Shown here in pieces: positions 27,861 to 37,162 of a stretch of 64,000 nucleotides of DNA; position 1 is the stretch's first letter, and every line of letters begins with the position of its first letter. The stretch is taken from assembly GCA_004172865.1 (NCBI GenBank), contig SEBV01000004.1, positions 62,001-126,000 on the forward strand, given 5' to 3'. The DNA comes from Gammaproteobacteria bacterium. Its GTDB lineage: Bacteria; Pseudomonadota; Gammaproteobacteria; Pseudomonadales; Cellvibrionaceae. The notes under the pieces are model-generated. The model saw only the letters and a program-made list of their open reading frames with translations. It was not told the DNA's origin and made no database searches. Made by a program: the position numbers and the translations under genes.

Positions 27861-27889
27861 AAAAGGGCGCTTGATAGCACCCTTTTTAT
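27861..27889 (-). terminator. Intrinsic terminator of clpX
   Basis: An imperfect stem, GGG-GC with GC-CCC and one C/A mismatch, flanked by A and T runs. It is about 30-60 nt past the clpX stop and upstream of the lon promoter, so clpPX and lon are separate transcripts. Confidence 0.75.
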
Positions 27890-27919
27890 ACACAACGATT
27901 AAAGAAACATCAGGCCGGA

Positions 27920-29215
27920 TTATTCGTCTGATGCAGCCTTCGCGGGTCGCTCAACGTTTTCGTAAACAAGCAAAGGCTCAGACTCTCCCCTAATCACCGC
28001 TTCGTCTACAACGACTTTGACAACATTTTCTTCAGACGGAATTTTGTACATGGTTTCGAGCAATACATTTTCCATAATTGAACGCAAACCACGAGCACCG
28101 GTTTTTCTTTCCATGGCGCGAGAAGCAACTGCATCCAAGGCATCTGGACGGAAATCGATTGATACACCTTCCATTTCAAACAAGCGTGCATATTGCTTGG
28201 TGAGTGAATTTTTAGGTTCGGTCAAAATTTGAATAAGCGCTGCCTTGTCCAATTCATCCAAAGTCGCAATTACTGGCAAACGACCAACGAACTCAGGAAT
28301 CAAACCATACTTAACCAAGTCTTCGGGCTCAAGATCATGCAAGGTTTCGCCAAAATTGCGTTTTTCATCCTTACTCTTAACTTCAGCAGAGAATCCGATA
28401 CCCCCCTTCTCCGAACGGTCACGGATAACTTTATCCAAACCAGAAAATGCGCCGCCACAGATGAACAGAATATTCGATGTATCTACCTGCAGAAACTCCT
28501 GCTGTGGGTGCTTACGACCACCTTGCGGCGGAACTGATGCAACTGTGCCTTCAATCAACTTAAGCAGAGCCTGCTGTACACCTTCACCCGATACATCGCG
28601 GGTGATTGATGGATTGTCAGATTTACGTGAAATCTTATCTATCTCATCGATGTAAACGATGCCTTGCTGAGCTTTATCTACATCGTAATCGCATTTCTGC
28701 AGCAATTTCTGGATGATGTTTTCCACATCTTCACCAACATAACCAGCTTCAGTAAGTGTGGTTGCATCGGCGATAGTGAAAGGAACATCAAGCAAGCGCG
28801 CCAAGGTTTCGGCGAGCAACGTTTTACCGCTACCAGTCGGGCCAACCAAAAGAATATTACTTTTGCCCAGTTCGACTGGTTCTTTTTCTTTGGTTTTTGA
28901 TCCCAGGCGTAAACGCTTGTAATGATTGTAAACCGCTACAGCCAGTACTTTTTTAGCGCGACGTTGACCAATAACATATTGGTCAAGAATGCCCGCAATC
29001 TCATGTGGCTTGGGCAACTTTTCAGATGCACCTTCGGTAGTACTTTCTTGAATCTCTTCGCGAATAATATCGTTACAAAGATCAACACACTCATCGCATA
29101 TAAATACAGAAGGGCCTGCGATCAGCTTGCGAACTTCGTGTTGGCTTTTTCCGCAAAATGAACAGTAAAGTAACTTCCCGTTTTTATCGCCGGTATCACC
29201 AGTGTGATCGGTCAT
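27920..29215 (-). CDS. clpX: ClpX, AAA+ unfoldase of the ClpXP protease
   Basis: Unfolds tagged proteins and feeds them into ClpP. From ATG 29215 (431 aa; GGAG 8 nt upstream) it begins with the zinc-binding domain ([11 protein letters not shown] ... [13 protein letters not shown]), followed by Walker A GPTGSGKT, Walker [10 protein letters not shown], and the IGF-type ClpP-docking loop ([12 protein letters not shown]). The open frame extends to GTG 29224, but the ATG has the better ribosome site. clpP ends 110 nt upstream in the same direction. Confidence 0.98.
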   Translation of the reverse strand: MTDHTGDTGDKNGKLLYCSFCGKSQHEVRKLIAGPSVFICDECVDLCNDIIREEIQESTTEGASEKLPKPHEIAGILDQYVIGQRRAKKVLAVAVYNHYKRLRLGSKTKEKEPVELGKSNILLVGPTGSGKTLLAETLARLLDVPFTIADATTLTEAGYVGEDVENIIQKLLQKCDYDVDKAQQGIVYIDEIDKISRKSDNPSITRDVSGEGVQQALLKLIEGTVASVPPQGGRKHPQQEFLQVDTSNILFICGGAFSGLDKVIRDRSEKGGIGFSAEVKSKDEKRNFGETLHDLEPEDLVKYGLIPEFVGRLPVIATLDELDKAALIQILTEPKNSLTKQYARLFEMEGVSIDFRPDALDAVASRAMERKTGARGLRSIMENVLLETMYKIPSEENVVKVVVDEAVIRGESEPLLVYENVERPAKAASDE

Positions 29216-29325
29216 TGGAACCACTCCATCTCAGTAGGCAACAATCTGCCTGGAAAACTAGATACAAAACAGCTGACAATTCGAACCCTGTAAATCCGGT
29301 ATTAATGCAGCGTCTGGCTTTGTAC

Positions 29326-29955
29326 TTACTTAATGCGTTTTTCGATTACATCATCGATCAAGCCGTATTCTTTGGCTTGCTGAGCAGACATGAAATTATC
29401 ACGCTCGGTATCCAACTCAATACGCTCAACCGTCTGACCAGAATGCTCGGCCATTAGCTGATTCAGCTTGGCGCGAATTTTCAAAATTTCTTGCGCTTGA
29501 ATATGAATATCAGATGCTTGCCCTTGAGCACCGCCGCTTGGCTGATGAATCATTACTCGCGAATTAGGTAGACAGAAACGCTTGCCCTTGGCACCTGAAT
29601 TCAGCAAGAAAGCACCCATGCTGCAGGCTTGGCCAATACACATGGTGCTTACATCTGGCTTGATAAATTGCATGGTGTCGTAAATCGACATACCAGCAGT
29701 TACCGAACCGCCCGGAGAGTTAATGTATAAATGAATATCTTTATCTGGGTTCTCAGCTTCCAAAAACAAGAGCTGAGCCACAACTAAGTTCGCCATGTAA
29801 TCTTCTACGGGGCCAACCAGGAAAATTACGCGCTCTTTTAGTAAGCGGGAATAAATATCAAATGAGCGTTCGCCACGAGCGGTTTGCTCAATAACCATTG
29901 GCACTAAACCGTTGGTGATAATCGAGGGTGCATTTTTAGAGTAATCGTAAGACAT
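29326..29955 (-). CDS. clpP: ATP-dependent Clp protease proteolytic subunit ClpP
   Basis: Serine peptidase core of ClpXP and ClpAP. The catalytic triad is Ser112 (GQACSMGAF), His137 ([10 protein letters not shown]) and Asp186 (DTERDNFM), at the E. coli spacing. The 209-aa length includes a short propeptide. It lies between tig and clpX, the standard order. Confidence 0.98.
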   Translation of the reverse strand: MSYDYSKNAPSIITNGLVPMVIEQTARGERSFDIYSRLLKERVIFLVGPVEDYMANLVVAQLLFLEAENPDKDIHLYINSPGGSVTAGMSIYDTMQFIKPDVSTMCIGQACSMGAFLLNSGAKGKRFCLPNSRVMIHQPSGGAQGQASDIHIQAQEILKIRAKLNQLMAEHSGQTVERIELDTERDNFMSAQQAKEYGLIDDVIEKRIK

Positions 29956-30099
29956 ATTGCCTTTTATCCTTAAACAAAGGTTGCAGCAACTTTTGGGATC
30001 GCCCCAAAGTCGACAGAATGGACAATAAGGAGCTTAACCTGTGATTTGATTATATGCCAGTATCAAGCGCAAATTGGGGAGAAATTGGAGAGCAGGAAG

Positions 30100-30129
30100 G
30101 CCGCAAAACAGGCGTTTTGCGGCTTTTTT
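30100..30129 (+). terminator. Terminator-like hairpin oriented opposite to its neighbours
   Basis: A perfect 10-bp stem (GCCGCAAAAC / GTTTTGCGGC, 4-nt loop) followed by six T on the plus strand. The flanking genes tig and clpP read on the minus strand, where no T-run follows the stem. Confidence 0.6.
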
Positions 30130-30136
30130 GAGCAAA

Positions 30137-31450
30137 TTAACGTTGCGCGTTAGCTTTGATAATTTCGTCGTACGCTGACGCTTGATCAGTAACTTTGGCA
30201 CCGGCCAAAACATAATCAACAACTTGATCTTCCAGCACAGCCGATTCAACACCTGACAACAACTCTTGGTTGCTGTTGTAGTACTCAACTACTTCTTTGG
30301 GCTCTTGATAAGTTGATGCTATATCTTCAATCATTGATTTAACGCGTTTTGCGTCCGGCTTCAATTTGGCAGATTTTACAATCTCGCCCACGATCAAGCC
30401 CAAAGTTACACGACGCTCCGCCTCTTCCTGGAACATGGTATCTGGCAACAATGACTTAACATCAAAGTTTTGCTGTTGGCCACCAAAACGTTGCAGCATT
30501 TGGTTACGCAAAACTTCAATCTCGTTGGCCACTAAAGCTTTTGGGAGATCAGTTGTGTGAGATGCTAACAAGGCATCCATTACTTGAGTCTTAACTTTAG
30601 CTTTCAAAGCATTGGACAATTCGCGGTCCATATTCGCTTTTACTTCCTTGCGGAATTGCTTTTCGCCGCCTTTCTCAACACCGAACTTCAGGAAAAATTC
30701 TTTATTTAATTCAGGCAGTTGCGGAGCAGATACAGAATTTACTTTAATTGCAAATTGAGCTTCTGCACCTTTCAATTCTTCAGCTTGATAATCAGCTGGG
30801 AAAGTTACTGTAATAGTTTTTTCTTCGCCAGCTTTCAAGCCAACCACACCAGCTTCAAAACCGGGAATCATTGAATTTGAGCCCAAGACCAGGTTCTGGC
30901 CTTCGGCTTTACCACCCGCAAACTCAACGCCATCTTTGGTGCCGACGAAATCAATATTTACTTGATCGCCATCTTGAGCAGCTCGATCAGCAATTTCCCA
31001 CGTGGTTTGGTGCTTGCGAAGCACTTCGATCATATTGTCTACATCAGCATCGTTAACTTCAGCCGTATGACGAGTGATTTCAAACGCGCTCAAGTCACCC
31101 AAGGTTACTGTTGGATAAACTTCAAAAATAGCAACGTATTCAAGATCTTTACCCGCTGCTAATTGCTTGGGCTGGATTGCTGGCTGACCGGCCGGTCTAA
31201 CATTTTCTTTTTGCACGGCAGCATAGAAAGAACGATTGATAACATCACCAACCACTTCCTGGCGCACGCCAGTTCCAAAACGCTTCTTAACTTCTGATAG
31301 AGGCACTTTACCTTTACGGAAGCCTTTGAGTGTCACTGTACGAGCAGCTTGCTTTAAACGATTTTCGACTTCGGCTTCAACTTGTTCAGCGGGCACGCCA
31401 ATAGTCAGGCGACGTTCTAGACCAGAAGTTGTTTCGAGAGAAACTTGCAT
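30137..31450 (-). CDS. tig: Trigger factor, ribosome-associated chaperone
   Basis: Peptidyl-prolyl isomerase chaperone that binds new chains at the ribosome exit. The 437-aa chain has the ribosome-docking loop (GFRKGKVPL, about residues 43-51), a central FKBP-like domain (about 160-245), and a helical C-terminal arm domain. ATG 31450 is preceded by GAGG at 6 nt. It is the first gene of the tig-clpP-clpX set, with tRNA-Leu just upstream. Confidence 0.97.
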   Translation of the reverse strand: MQVSLETTSGLERRLTIGVPAEQVEAEVENRLKQAARTVTLKGFRKGKVPLSEVKKRFGTGVRQEVVGDVINRSFYAAVQKENVRPAGQPAIQPKQLAAGKDLEYVAIFEVYPTVTLGDLSAFEITRHTAEVNDADVDNMIEVLRKHQTTWEIADRAAQDGDQVNIDFVGTKDGVEFAGGKAEGQNLVLGSNSMIPGFEAGVVGLKAGEEKTITVTFPADYQAEELKGAEAQFAIKVNSVSAPQLPELNKEFFLKFGVEKGGEKQFRKEVKANMDRELSNALKAKVKTQVMDALLASHTTDLPKALVANEIEVLRNQMLQRFGGQQQNFDVKSLLPDTMFQEEAERRVTLGLIVGEIVKSAKLKPDAKRVKSMIEDIASTYQEPKEVVEYYNSNQELLSGVESAVLEDQVVDYVLAGAKVTDQASAYDEIIKANAQR

Positions 31451-31515
31451 ATCTGCCTCGTGAGATAGGTGTAATCAATATTAAAAGAGCCGCGATGCGG
31501 CTCCAGGGAATTATA

Positions 31516-31600
31516 TGGTGCGGACGGAGAGACTCGAACTCTCACACCTTGCGGCGCCAGAACCTAAACCTGGTGTGTCTACCAATTTCACCACGTCCGC
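31516..31600 (-). tRNA. tRNA-Leu (anticodon UAG)
   Basis: The 85-nt minus-strand sequence folds as a class II tRNA. The acceptor stem GCGGACG pairs with CGTCCGC, the CCA end is encoded, the D arm has GGTAGAC, and the anticodon loop TTTAGGT sits in a CCAGG/TCTGG stem. A long variable arm and TTCGAGT T-loop complete it. Anticodon TAG reads CUA/CUG-type leucine codons. tig starts 65 nt downstream. Confidence 0.95.
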
Positions 31601-31787
31601 TAAGCTTTACTTGATAAAGCAGTTCTATTTCTTGCTAACCGTTTGATTTTTATACGAATATTAAATCAATCAAACAGCCCTGTGCATGAAGGGTGCGAAT
31701 TGTGCCATAGACACTTGCAGTGATCAACCTTCAGAGTCGATTGAAGCTTAAATTTATTGAGTAATTAGATAAAAACGTTGCAGTTGC

Positions 31788-32303
31788 TTAAAACTCGGCA
31801 CTGGTTTCACGCTGACGCAGCACCAAAGCTACGAATTCAGCATGCCATTGTTTAATAACGTCCAAGCCTATTTGAGGTAGATCAGCTTCCAAATCCAGAT
31901 TGACACTCACAATCAAATTATCATCCGGCTGATCGTTAGCTCGTTTATTCGATTGCTTGGGAGCCTGCCAAAGCGAATCATAATATTCATGCAATTGAGC
32001 CAACCAAGAATTCTTATCCTCACGCAATGCGAATAGCTCATCCGCTTCTGCCGGATGTTTTGTTGCGGCCTCAAAGGCTGTTATTAAATCCTGTTCGTTG
32101 CGCACACTAATCGCATGCTTTAAGCCATAGGTTTCAGTTAGCTCGCGCAAATAATGCTGATACGCGGATGCCAAATGAAATGCTGCAGCTTCCATTAAGG
32201 AGTTGCGATAAATAGGTTTTAACGAATCCTCATTATCACCGACCAATAAAATGTTGGCCTGCGCGAGCTTTTGATTAACGCGGGTAAGGGAAAGATTGGC
32301 CAT
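31788..32303 (-). CDS. DUF6586 family protein
   Basis: A 171-aa probable cytosolic protein found next to topA in pseudomonads. It starts MANLSLTRVNQKLAQAN at ATG 32303 with GAG upstream; the frame is open to 32339 but the earlier part is unlike the family. A helical core (EAAAFHLASAYQHYLREL) and a C-terminus with WHAEFVALVLRQRE are seen. No catalytic motif. It follows topA by 86 nt, after a terminator, so it may have its own promoter. Confidence 0.75.
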   Translation of the reverse strand: MANLSLTRVNQKLAQANILLVGDNEDSLKPIYRNSLMEAAAFHLASAYQHYLRELTETYGLKHAISVRNEQDLITAFEAATKHPAEADELFALREDKNSWLAQLHEYYDSLWQAPKQSNKRANDQPDDNLIVSVNLDLEADLPQIGLDVIKQWHAEFVALVLRQRETSAEF

Positions 32304-32339
32304 AAACGTAACTCTATAAAATGATGACTTCAGAAACAC

Positions 32340-32361
32340 AAAAAAGCCCTAAGGCTTTTTT
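32340..32361 (-). terminator. Intrinsic terminator of topA
   Basis: A nearly perfect stem, AAAAAAGCC / GGCTTTTTT with a CTAA loop, 30-50 nt past the topA stop. Confidence 0.8.
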
Positions 32362-32389
32362 GTTTTCATGCAGCGAGCAGCAACCAAAA

Positions 32390-35014
32390 TTATTTGGATG
32401 ACACTTTCCATTTACCGCCTTCGTAAAACGCCTTCCAGCCAGTTGCTTTGCCGTCAACTTCAGTTTGAACGTACTGTTCTTTGGTCTTCCGGCTAAAACG
32501 AATAATTGCTTTGTTGCCTTCCGGATCTGTCACTGGTGCTGATAATAAGAAGTGATATTTCGGATCAATCTGCTTTTTGTAAGGCAGCAGCTCTGCAACA
32601 AGCGGCGCGCGCGTTTCGCGATTTTTTGGGAACTGGCTTGCCGCGAGGAATAATCCGGCAGCACCATCGCGCAATACGTAATGGTCATCGACTTTTTCGC
32701 AACGTAAATCCGCCATCACAATTGGATCAACTTTTGGCGGTGCAGCCTCACCGCTTTTCAGCAGCTTACGAGTGTTTTTACATTCGCTATTGGTACAGCC
32801 GAAGTATTTACCGAAGCGACCGGTTTTGAGTTGCATTTGACTGCCGCATTTATCGCACTCAATAGACGGGCCTTCGTAACCTTTCAGCTTGTAGCTGCCC
32901 TGCTCCACTTCGTAGCCAGCGCAATCCGGGTTGTTACCGCAGATGTGAATTTTGCGCGATTCATCCAACAGATAAGAATCCATCGCCGAATTACAAATTT
33001 TGCAGCGATGTTTAGTGCGCAATTGTCTTGATTCGGCTTCTTCATCCGCATCTGCATCTACCGCTTCATCGCCAGAAACCAAGTTCATGGTGTTCTTGCA
33101 GCGCTCTTTTGGCGGCAAGGCATAACCAGAACAGCCCAGGAAAACACCTGTACCGCCGGTGCGAATTTGCATATGACGACCGCAGAGGCTGCAAGGAATA
33201 TCAGTATCAGTGGGGTCATTCGCGCGCATACCTTTGGTTGCGCTTGAAGCCAACTTCAGTTTTTTGGTGAAACCTGCGTAGAACTCATCCAAAAGTTTGC
33301 GCCAGTTTTTTCCACCTTGAGCGACGTCATCAAGTGAGTCCTCCATGTTGGCGGTGAAACTGTAATCCATCAGGTCGTCAAAACTTTCAACCAGGCGCTC
33401 GGTGACTATATCGCCCATTTTTTCGGCGTAGAAACGACGATTTTCAACGCGCACATAGCCGCGTTCTTGAATGGTAGAAATAATAGATGCATAAGTAGAT
33501 GGACGGCCAATAGCGCGTTTTTCCAACTCTTTTACCAAGCTTGCTTCGGTGTACCGTGCGGTTGGCTTGGTGAAATGTTGATTAGGATTGAGTTTAACCA
33601 GGGGCAATACCTGGCCAACTTTCATATCTGGCAGTACAACGTCTTCGTCTTTTTTGGCGGTTTGTGGCAGTATTTTAGTGAAGCCATCAAAACGCACTAC
33701 GCGACCACGAGTACGCAACTCAAAGTCGCCAGCGTTAACAACTACGCTGGTACTGGTGTATTCCGCAGGGCTCATTTGACAGGCGACGAATTGTTGCCAA
33801 ATCAAAGTGTACAGGCGCTCGGCATCGCGTTCCATTCCACTCAATTGATTTGGTTGCACAGTCACACTAGATGGTCGAATCGCCTCATGCGCTTCTTGCG
33901 CGCCTTCTTTACTGGAGTAAAGCACAGGACTCTCCGGCAGATACTTTTTACCGTAAGACTCAAGAATATAGTCACGACAAGCTTCAACCGCATCTTTACT
34001 CAAATTAGTTGAGTCAGTACGCATGTAGGTGATGTAGCCCGCTTCGTACAAACGCTGCGCCATCATCATGGTTTTCTTCACACCAAAGCTCAGACGCGTG
34101 CTCGCGGCCTGTTGCAAGGTTGATGTAATAAAAGGTGCAGAGGGTTTGGATTGGGTAGGTTTGTCTTCGCGGCTAACCACTTTGTAAGTGGATTGCTGTA
34201 GAGCTTTTACTGCCGCCATAGCCTGAGCTTCGTTAAGCGGTTTGAAGGCTTCATCGCCTTGCTTCTTAACCTCAAAAGGAACTTGTTCTGCTTTAGTAGC
34301 CTGCAAATCGGCAAATACGGTCCAGTATTCTTCCGGGATAAACGCACGAATTTCCTGCTCGCGCTCAACGACTAAGCGCACAGCCACGGATTGCACACGT
34401 CCTGCGGATAGACCACGCGCAACTTTTTCCCATAACAGCGGAGAAACCATATAGCCCACAACGCGATCCAGAAAACGGCGCGCCTGCTGTGCATCTACAC
34501 GATTTTGATCGACACGTCCTGGGCTTTTGAACGCGTTCTGAATCGCAGTTTTGGTGATTTCATTAAAAACCACGCGGCGATAGCGATCATGATCACCACC
34601 AATAGCTTCGCGTAGGTGCCATGCAATGGCCTCCCCTTCTCTATCCAAGTCGGTTGCGAGATAGATGGTGTCTGCTTTTTCGGCGAGTTTCTTTAACTCA
34701 TCAACTACTTTTTCCTTGCCTGGAAGGATTTCGTAGTGGGCTTCCCAACCGTTGTCAGGGTCGATACCCATACGATTGATAAGTTGGCTCTTACTTTTCT
34801 TAGCCTGATAAATCGCCTTGTCTTCTGCAGATAACTTGCGTGTTGCGGCAGCTTGCTTGGCGCGCTCTTTAGCATCGACGGGTTTGGCACCGCCGCTGGT
34901 GGGTAAATCGCGAATGTGTCCGATACTGGATTTAACAATAAAATCGGAACCAAGGTATTTATTGATTGTTTTGGCTTTGGCTGGCGATTCTACAATAACT
35001 AAGGATTTGCCCAT
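32390..35014 (-). CDS. topA: DNA topoisomerase I (type IA)
   Basis: Relaxes negative supercoils. The 874-aa chain has the Toprim domain ([10 protein letters not shown] ... [14 protein letters not shown]), the active-site Tyr330 in [11 protein letters not shown], and the C-terminal zinc-ribbon region with three four-Cys fingers (CSLCGRH, CKICNSA, CDKCGSQ). A further basic C-terminal domain, common in pseudomonad TopA, follows. An inverted repeat (ATGACC...GGTCAT, 35064-35090) lies 50-76 nt upstream of the ATG and may be regulatory. Confidence 0.97.
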   Translation of the reverse strand: MGKSLVIVESPAKAKTINKYLGSDFIVKSSIGHIRDLPTSGGAKPVDAKERAKQAAATRKLSAEDKAIYQAKKSKSQLINRMGIDPDNGWEAHYEILPGKEKVVDELKKLAEKADTIYLATDLDREGEAIAWHLREAIGGDHDRYRRVVFNEITKTAIQNAFKSPGRVDQNRVDAQQARRFLDRVVGYMVSPLLWEKVARGLSAGRVQSVAVRLVVEREQEIRAFIPEEYWTVFADLQATKAEQVPFEVKKQGDEAFKPLNEAQAMAAVKALQQSTYKVVSREDKPTQSKPSAPFITSTLQQAASTRLSFGVKKTMMMAQRLYEAGYITYMRTDSTNLSKDAVEACRDYILESYGKKYLPESPVLYSSKEGAQEAHEAIRPSSVTVQPNQLSGMERDAERLYTLIWQQFVACQMSPAEYTSTSVVVNAGDFELRTRGRVVRFDGFTKILPQTAKKDEDVVLPDMKVGQVLPLVKLNPNQHFTKPTARYTEASLVKELEKRAIGRPSTYASIISTIQERGYVRVENRRFYAEKMGDIVTERLVESFDDLMDYSFTANMEDSLDDVAQGGKNWRKLLDEFYAGFTKKLKLASSATKGMRANDPTDTDIPCSLCGRHMQIRTGGTGVFLGCSGYALPPKERCKNTMNLVSGDEAVDADADEEAESRQLRTKHRCKICNSAMDSYLLDESRKIHICGNNPDCAGYEVEQGSYKLKGYEGPSIECDKCGSQMQLKTGRFGKYFGCTNSECKNTRKLLKSGEAAPPKVDPIVMADLRCEKVDDHYVLRDGAAGLFLAASQFPKNRETRAPLVAELLPYKKQIDPKYHFLLSAPVTDPEGNKAIIRFSRKTKEQYVQTEVDGKATGWKAFYEGGKWKVSSK

Positions 35015-35370
35015 GTTTGACTGTCTTTTTCGAAAGTGTGGAGGGTGAATTCTGGCGGTATAAATGACCGGATAAGTAATATGTGGTCATCATAGGATAG
35101 TTACAAGATGGCCACTTTGTAGCAAAGGTGCGCATATATAAGACCTGAAGCAGCGGTGGTCAAGCGATTGTTAATATCTGATAAATACTAAAATGGTGTT
35201 TTGGCGCGAAAAATAGTCTTAGCCCCGCGCTAGATACTTGCTATATTTATCCTTAATAATCATTAAGTTAGTCAGGTCAACGGTGAGTCTGCGCAAAGTC
35301 GTTAAATTTCTGATTTAAATTTTTTCAGAAAACCCGAATTTTTTAATTTAATCCCAAGGTGTTTTGTTCC
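35015..35370. other. Divergent intergenic region, topA / 233-aa protein
   Basis: 356 nt without a gene. It should hold both divergent promoters. The one structure I can point to is the inverted repeat ATGACC-N15-GGTCAT at 35064-35090 on the topA side. The rest is AT-rich with no coding signal. Confidence 0.6.
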
Positions 35371-36072
35371 ATGACGGTTTTGATCGTTTTAATCGTTCTT
35401 GCACTTCTCGCGCTCTTTATTGTGAGCGCCATCAACCGCAAGCAAGAAAAAGAACAGATCCGCCGCATGCAGCAACGCAAGCTCAAACTCAAGGTTGATG
35501 CTCTGGTCGATATTGTTGGCTGCCTTGAACAAACCGTTCCCAATCACCTGATTGCAAAATACGTGAATGACGAGATTATCCTGCTTTTACAACAGATTCT
35601 TAATCTCGAGACAGGGCCGAAGCACCATATCGAAAACAGTATTCGCCACGCGAAAATACGATCTGAAGAGCTGGCTAGCCCCAAAACCCAGTTAACCAGC
35701 TACCAAAAAGATAGCGATGCGCAAATCACTCATACTCAAGGTCAACTTGGCGAAGCAGCGACCGTGTTACGACATATGTGTGCGCAGGGAAAAATCAGTG
35801 ACGTGGAATTGGAGGCGTTTACTACCGAGCTTTCGTGGGCATTTTTGATGGTGAGTGTGGCTTCATTTATTGCGCAAGGTCATAAGTTCTCAGCTCTGGG
35901 CGACCGTTTTTCGGCGCAAAACTACTACCAAAAAGCGCAGCATCTACTTATGGAATCGCTACACGCTGATCCACGCCGTATGCGCATGATTAAAGAGTTG
36001 AGTGAAATGATTGAAGGCTCACGCAAAGCCATGAGCCGGGATTTGATGCCTGAGCGCGCTATGCTTGATTAG
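35371..36072 (+). CDS. Membrane-anchored helical protein of unknown function
   Basis: 233 aa from ATG 35371, with AAGGTG 9 nt upstream; the frame is open from GTG 35359. One N-terminal helix (about residues 2-20, TVLIVLIVLALLALFIVS) is followed by a basic stretch (NRKQEKEQIRRMQQRKLKLK) and a long helical cytosolic domain. No known motif. It is divergent from topA and its 3' end overlaps the convergent gene by 14 nt. Confidence 0.7.
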   Translation: MTVLIVLIVLALLALFIVSAINRKQEKEQIRRMQQRKLKLKVDALVDIVGCLEQTVPNHLIAKYVNDEIILLLQQILNLETGPKHHIENSIRHAKIRSEELASPKTQLTSYQKDSDAQITHTQGQLGEAATVLRHMCAQGKISDVELEAFTTELSWAFLMVSVASFIAQGHKFSALGDRFSAQNYYQKAQHLLMESLHADPRRMRMIKELSEMIEGSRKAMSRDLMPERAMLD

Positions 36073-36556
36073 GGGTCGATGCTTTTAGGGATTTAAGTAG
36101 AAGTAACACCTGCTGCAAAACTTCCTCACCACCCTTTTCTTCCCAATACACACTTACATCATCGCCGCCCCCGCTGACGGCTCGTATTGATTCGGGTAAA
36201 TTCCCCAGTTGCTCGCTCAGCACTTGCTGCTCAGCTGAATTTGCACGTGCGTCGCCACGCCAGGCCCACCAACCCAAAAAATTAACATCATGCTCATAGT
36301 TCGTTCGCACCAGCATCCAACTGGCTAACAGTTGAGGTTTTTCAGGAGGAATAAAATAAACCGGCACCGGTGCCGGCTTTTCTTGCTCATCTGCCTGTTG
36401 GGGAAGATTCCGTATTGAGAAGTGGACGCCCGCGGCGCGTGCAAGACTGCGCAAATTCTCCTTATTTTTTTGGACAGGATTGGGGCGCAACATCATTATC
36501 GGCCCGAGAATTAACGAGATTGCAACTATTACAATTATAATCAATCCAATATTCAT
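36059..36556 (-). CDS. Small membrane-anchored protein of unknown function
   Basis: 165 aa. An N-terminal helix (about 1-22) is followed by a proline-rich linker (EKPAPVPVYFIPPEKP) and a small C-terminal domain with VSVYWEEKGGEEVLQQ. I do not recognise the family. The 3' end overlaps the convergent 233-aa gene by 14 nt; uspA is divergent 93 nt away. Confidence 0.65.
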   Translation of the reverse strand: MNIGLIIIVIVAISLILGPIMMLRPNPVQKNKENLRSLARAAGVHFSIRNLPQQADEQEKPAPVPVYFIPPEKPQLLASWMLVRTNYEHDVNFLGWWAWRGDARANSAEQQVLSEQLGNLPESIRAVSGGGDDVSVYWEEKGGEEVLQQVLLLLKSLKASTPNQA

Positions 36557-36649
36557 ATAAATTTGTCTCTATTAAGCTCACAATCGGCCAATCAGTTTTG
36601 TTACAGAATTTAAAGTCGCATCGTAACTACATTCATTAAGGAGAGTTTT

Positions 36650-37111
36650 ATGAATCAAATTAATTCCACTTACCGTCACATCCTTGTCGGGTTGGATTTA
36701 ACCGACGAAACGCCTCAAGTGCTTGCAAAGGCTATACAAATCGCGCGTGTTTACAATGCCCAACTCAGTATCGCCCATGTACTGGAACCTATCACTTTCG
36801 CTTACGGTGGCGATATGCCATTGGACATTGCAGAAGTTCAGGCCCAGCAATTGGAGCGCGCTGAAAATGATTTAAAGGAAATTTTAAAAACTATTGATTA
36901 CCCGGTTGCGCAAGAACATGTACTCGTGGGCCAACCCGCTAGCGAATTGCATTATTTAGCGGAGCAACAAGACGCTGATTTAATTATTGTAGGCAGCCAC
37001 GGGCGAAAAGGTTTTGCTTTGCTTTTGGGGTCAACACCTAACAGCGTTTTGCATGGAGCAACCTGCGATGTACTCGCCGTTTACGTTGCTCCCATCACAC
37101 AACCGGAATAA
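36650..37111 (+). CDS. Universal stress protein, UspA family
   Basis: A 153-aa single Usp domain. The ATP-binding pattern G-x2-G-x9-G-S/T is present in GSHGRKGFALLLGST near the C-terminus, so this is the nucleotide-binding type. AGGAG-like GGAGAG lies upstream of the ATG. It is divergent from the small membrane protein gene and convergent with uup. Confidence 0.93.
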   Translation: MNQINSTYRHILVGLDLTDETPQVLAKAIQIARVYNAQLSIAHVLEPITFAYGGDMPLDIAEVQAQQLERAENDLKEILKTIDYPVAQEHVLVGQPASELHYLAEQQDADLIIVGSHGRKGFALLLGSTPNSVLHGATCDVLAVYVAPITQPE

Positions 37112-37127
37112 CAATCTGACTCTTCGA

Positions 37128-37162
37128 TTGCAACAAGCCGATAATTATTCAGCTTGTTGCAA
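37128..37162. terminator. Convergent hairpin between uspA-family gene and uup
   Basis: A perfect 11-bp stem (TTGCAACAAGC / GCTTGTTGCAA) with a 13-nt loop, covering the uup stop codon and lying just after the Usp stop. There is no clear T-run, so termination is a guess from position. Confidence 0.5.

Noticed and set aside
33467-34012. A 181-aa plus-strand reading frame inside topA
   Set aside because: Antisense shadow of TopA; the composition is explained by the reverse of a well-conserved gene.
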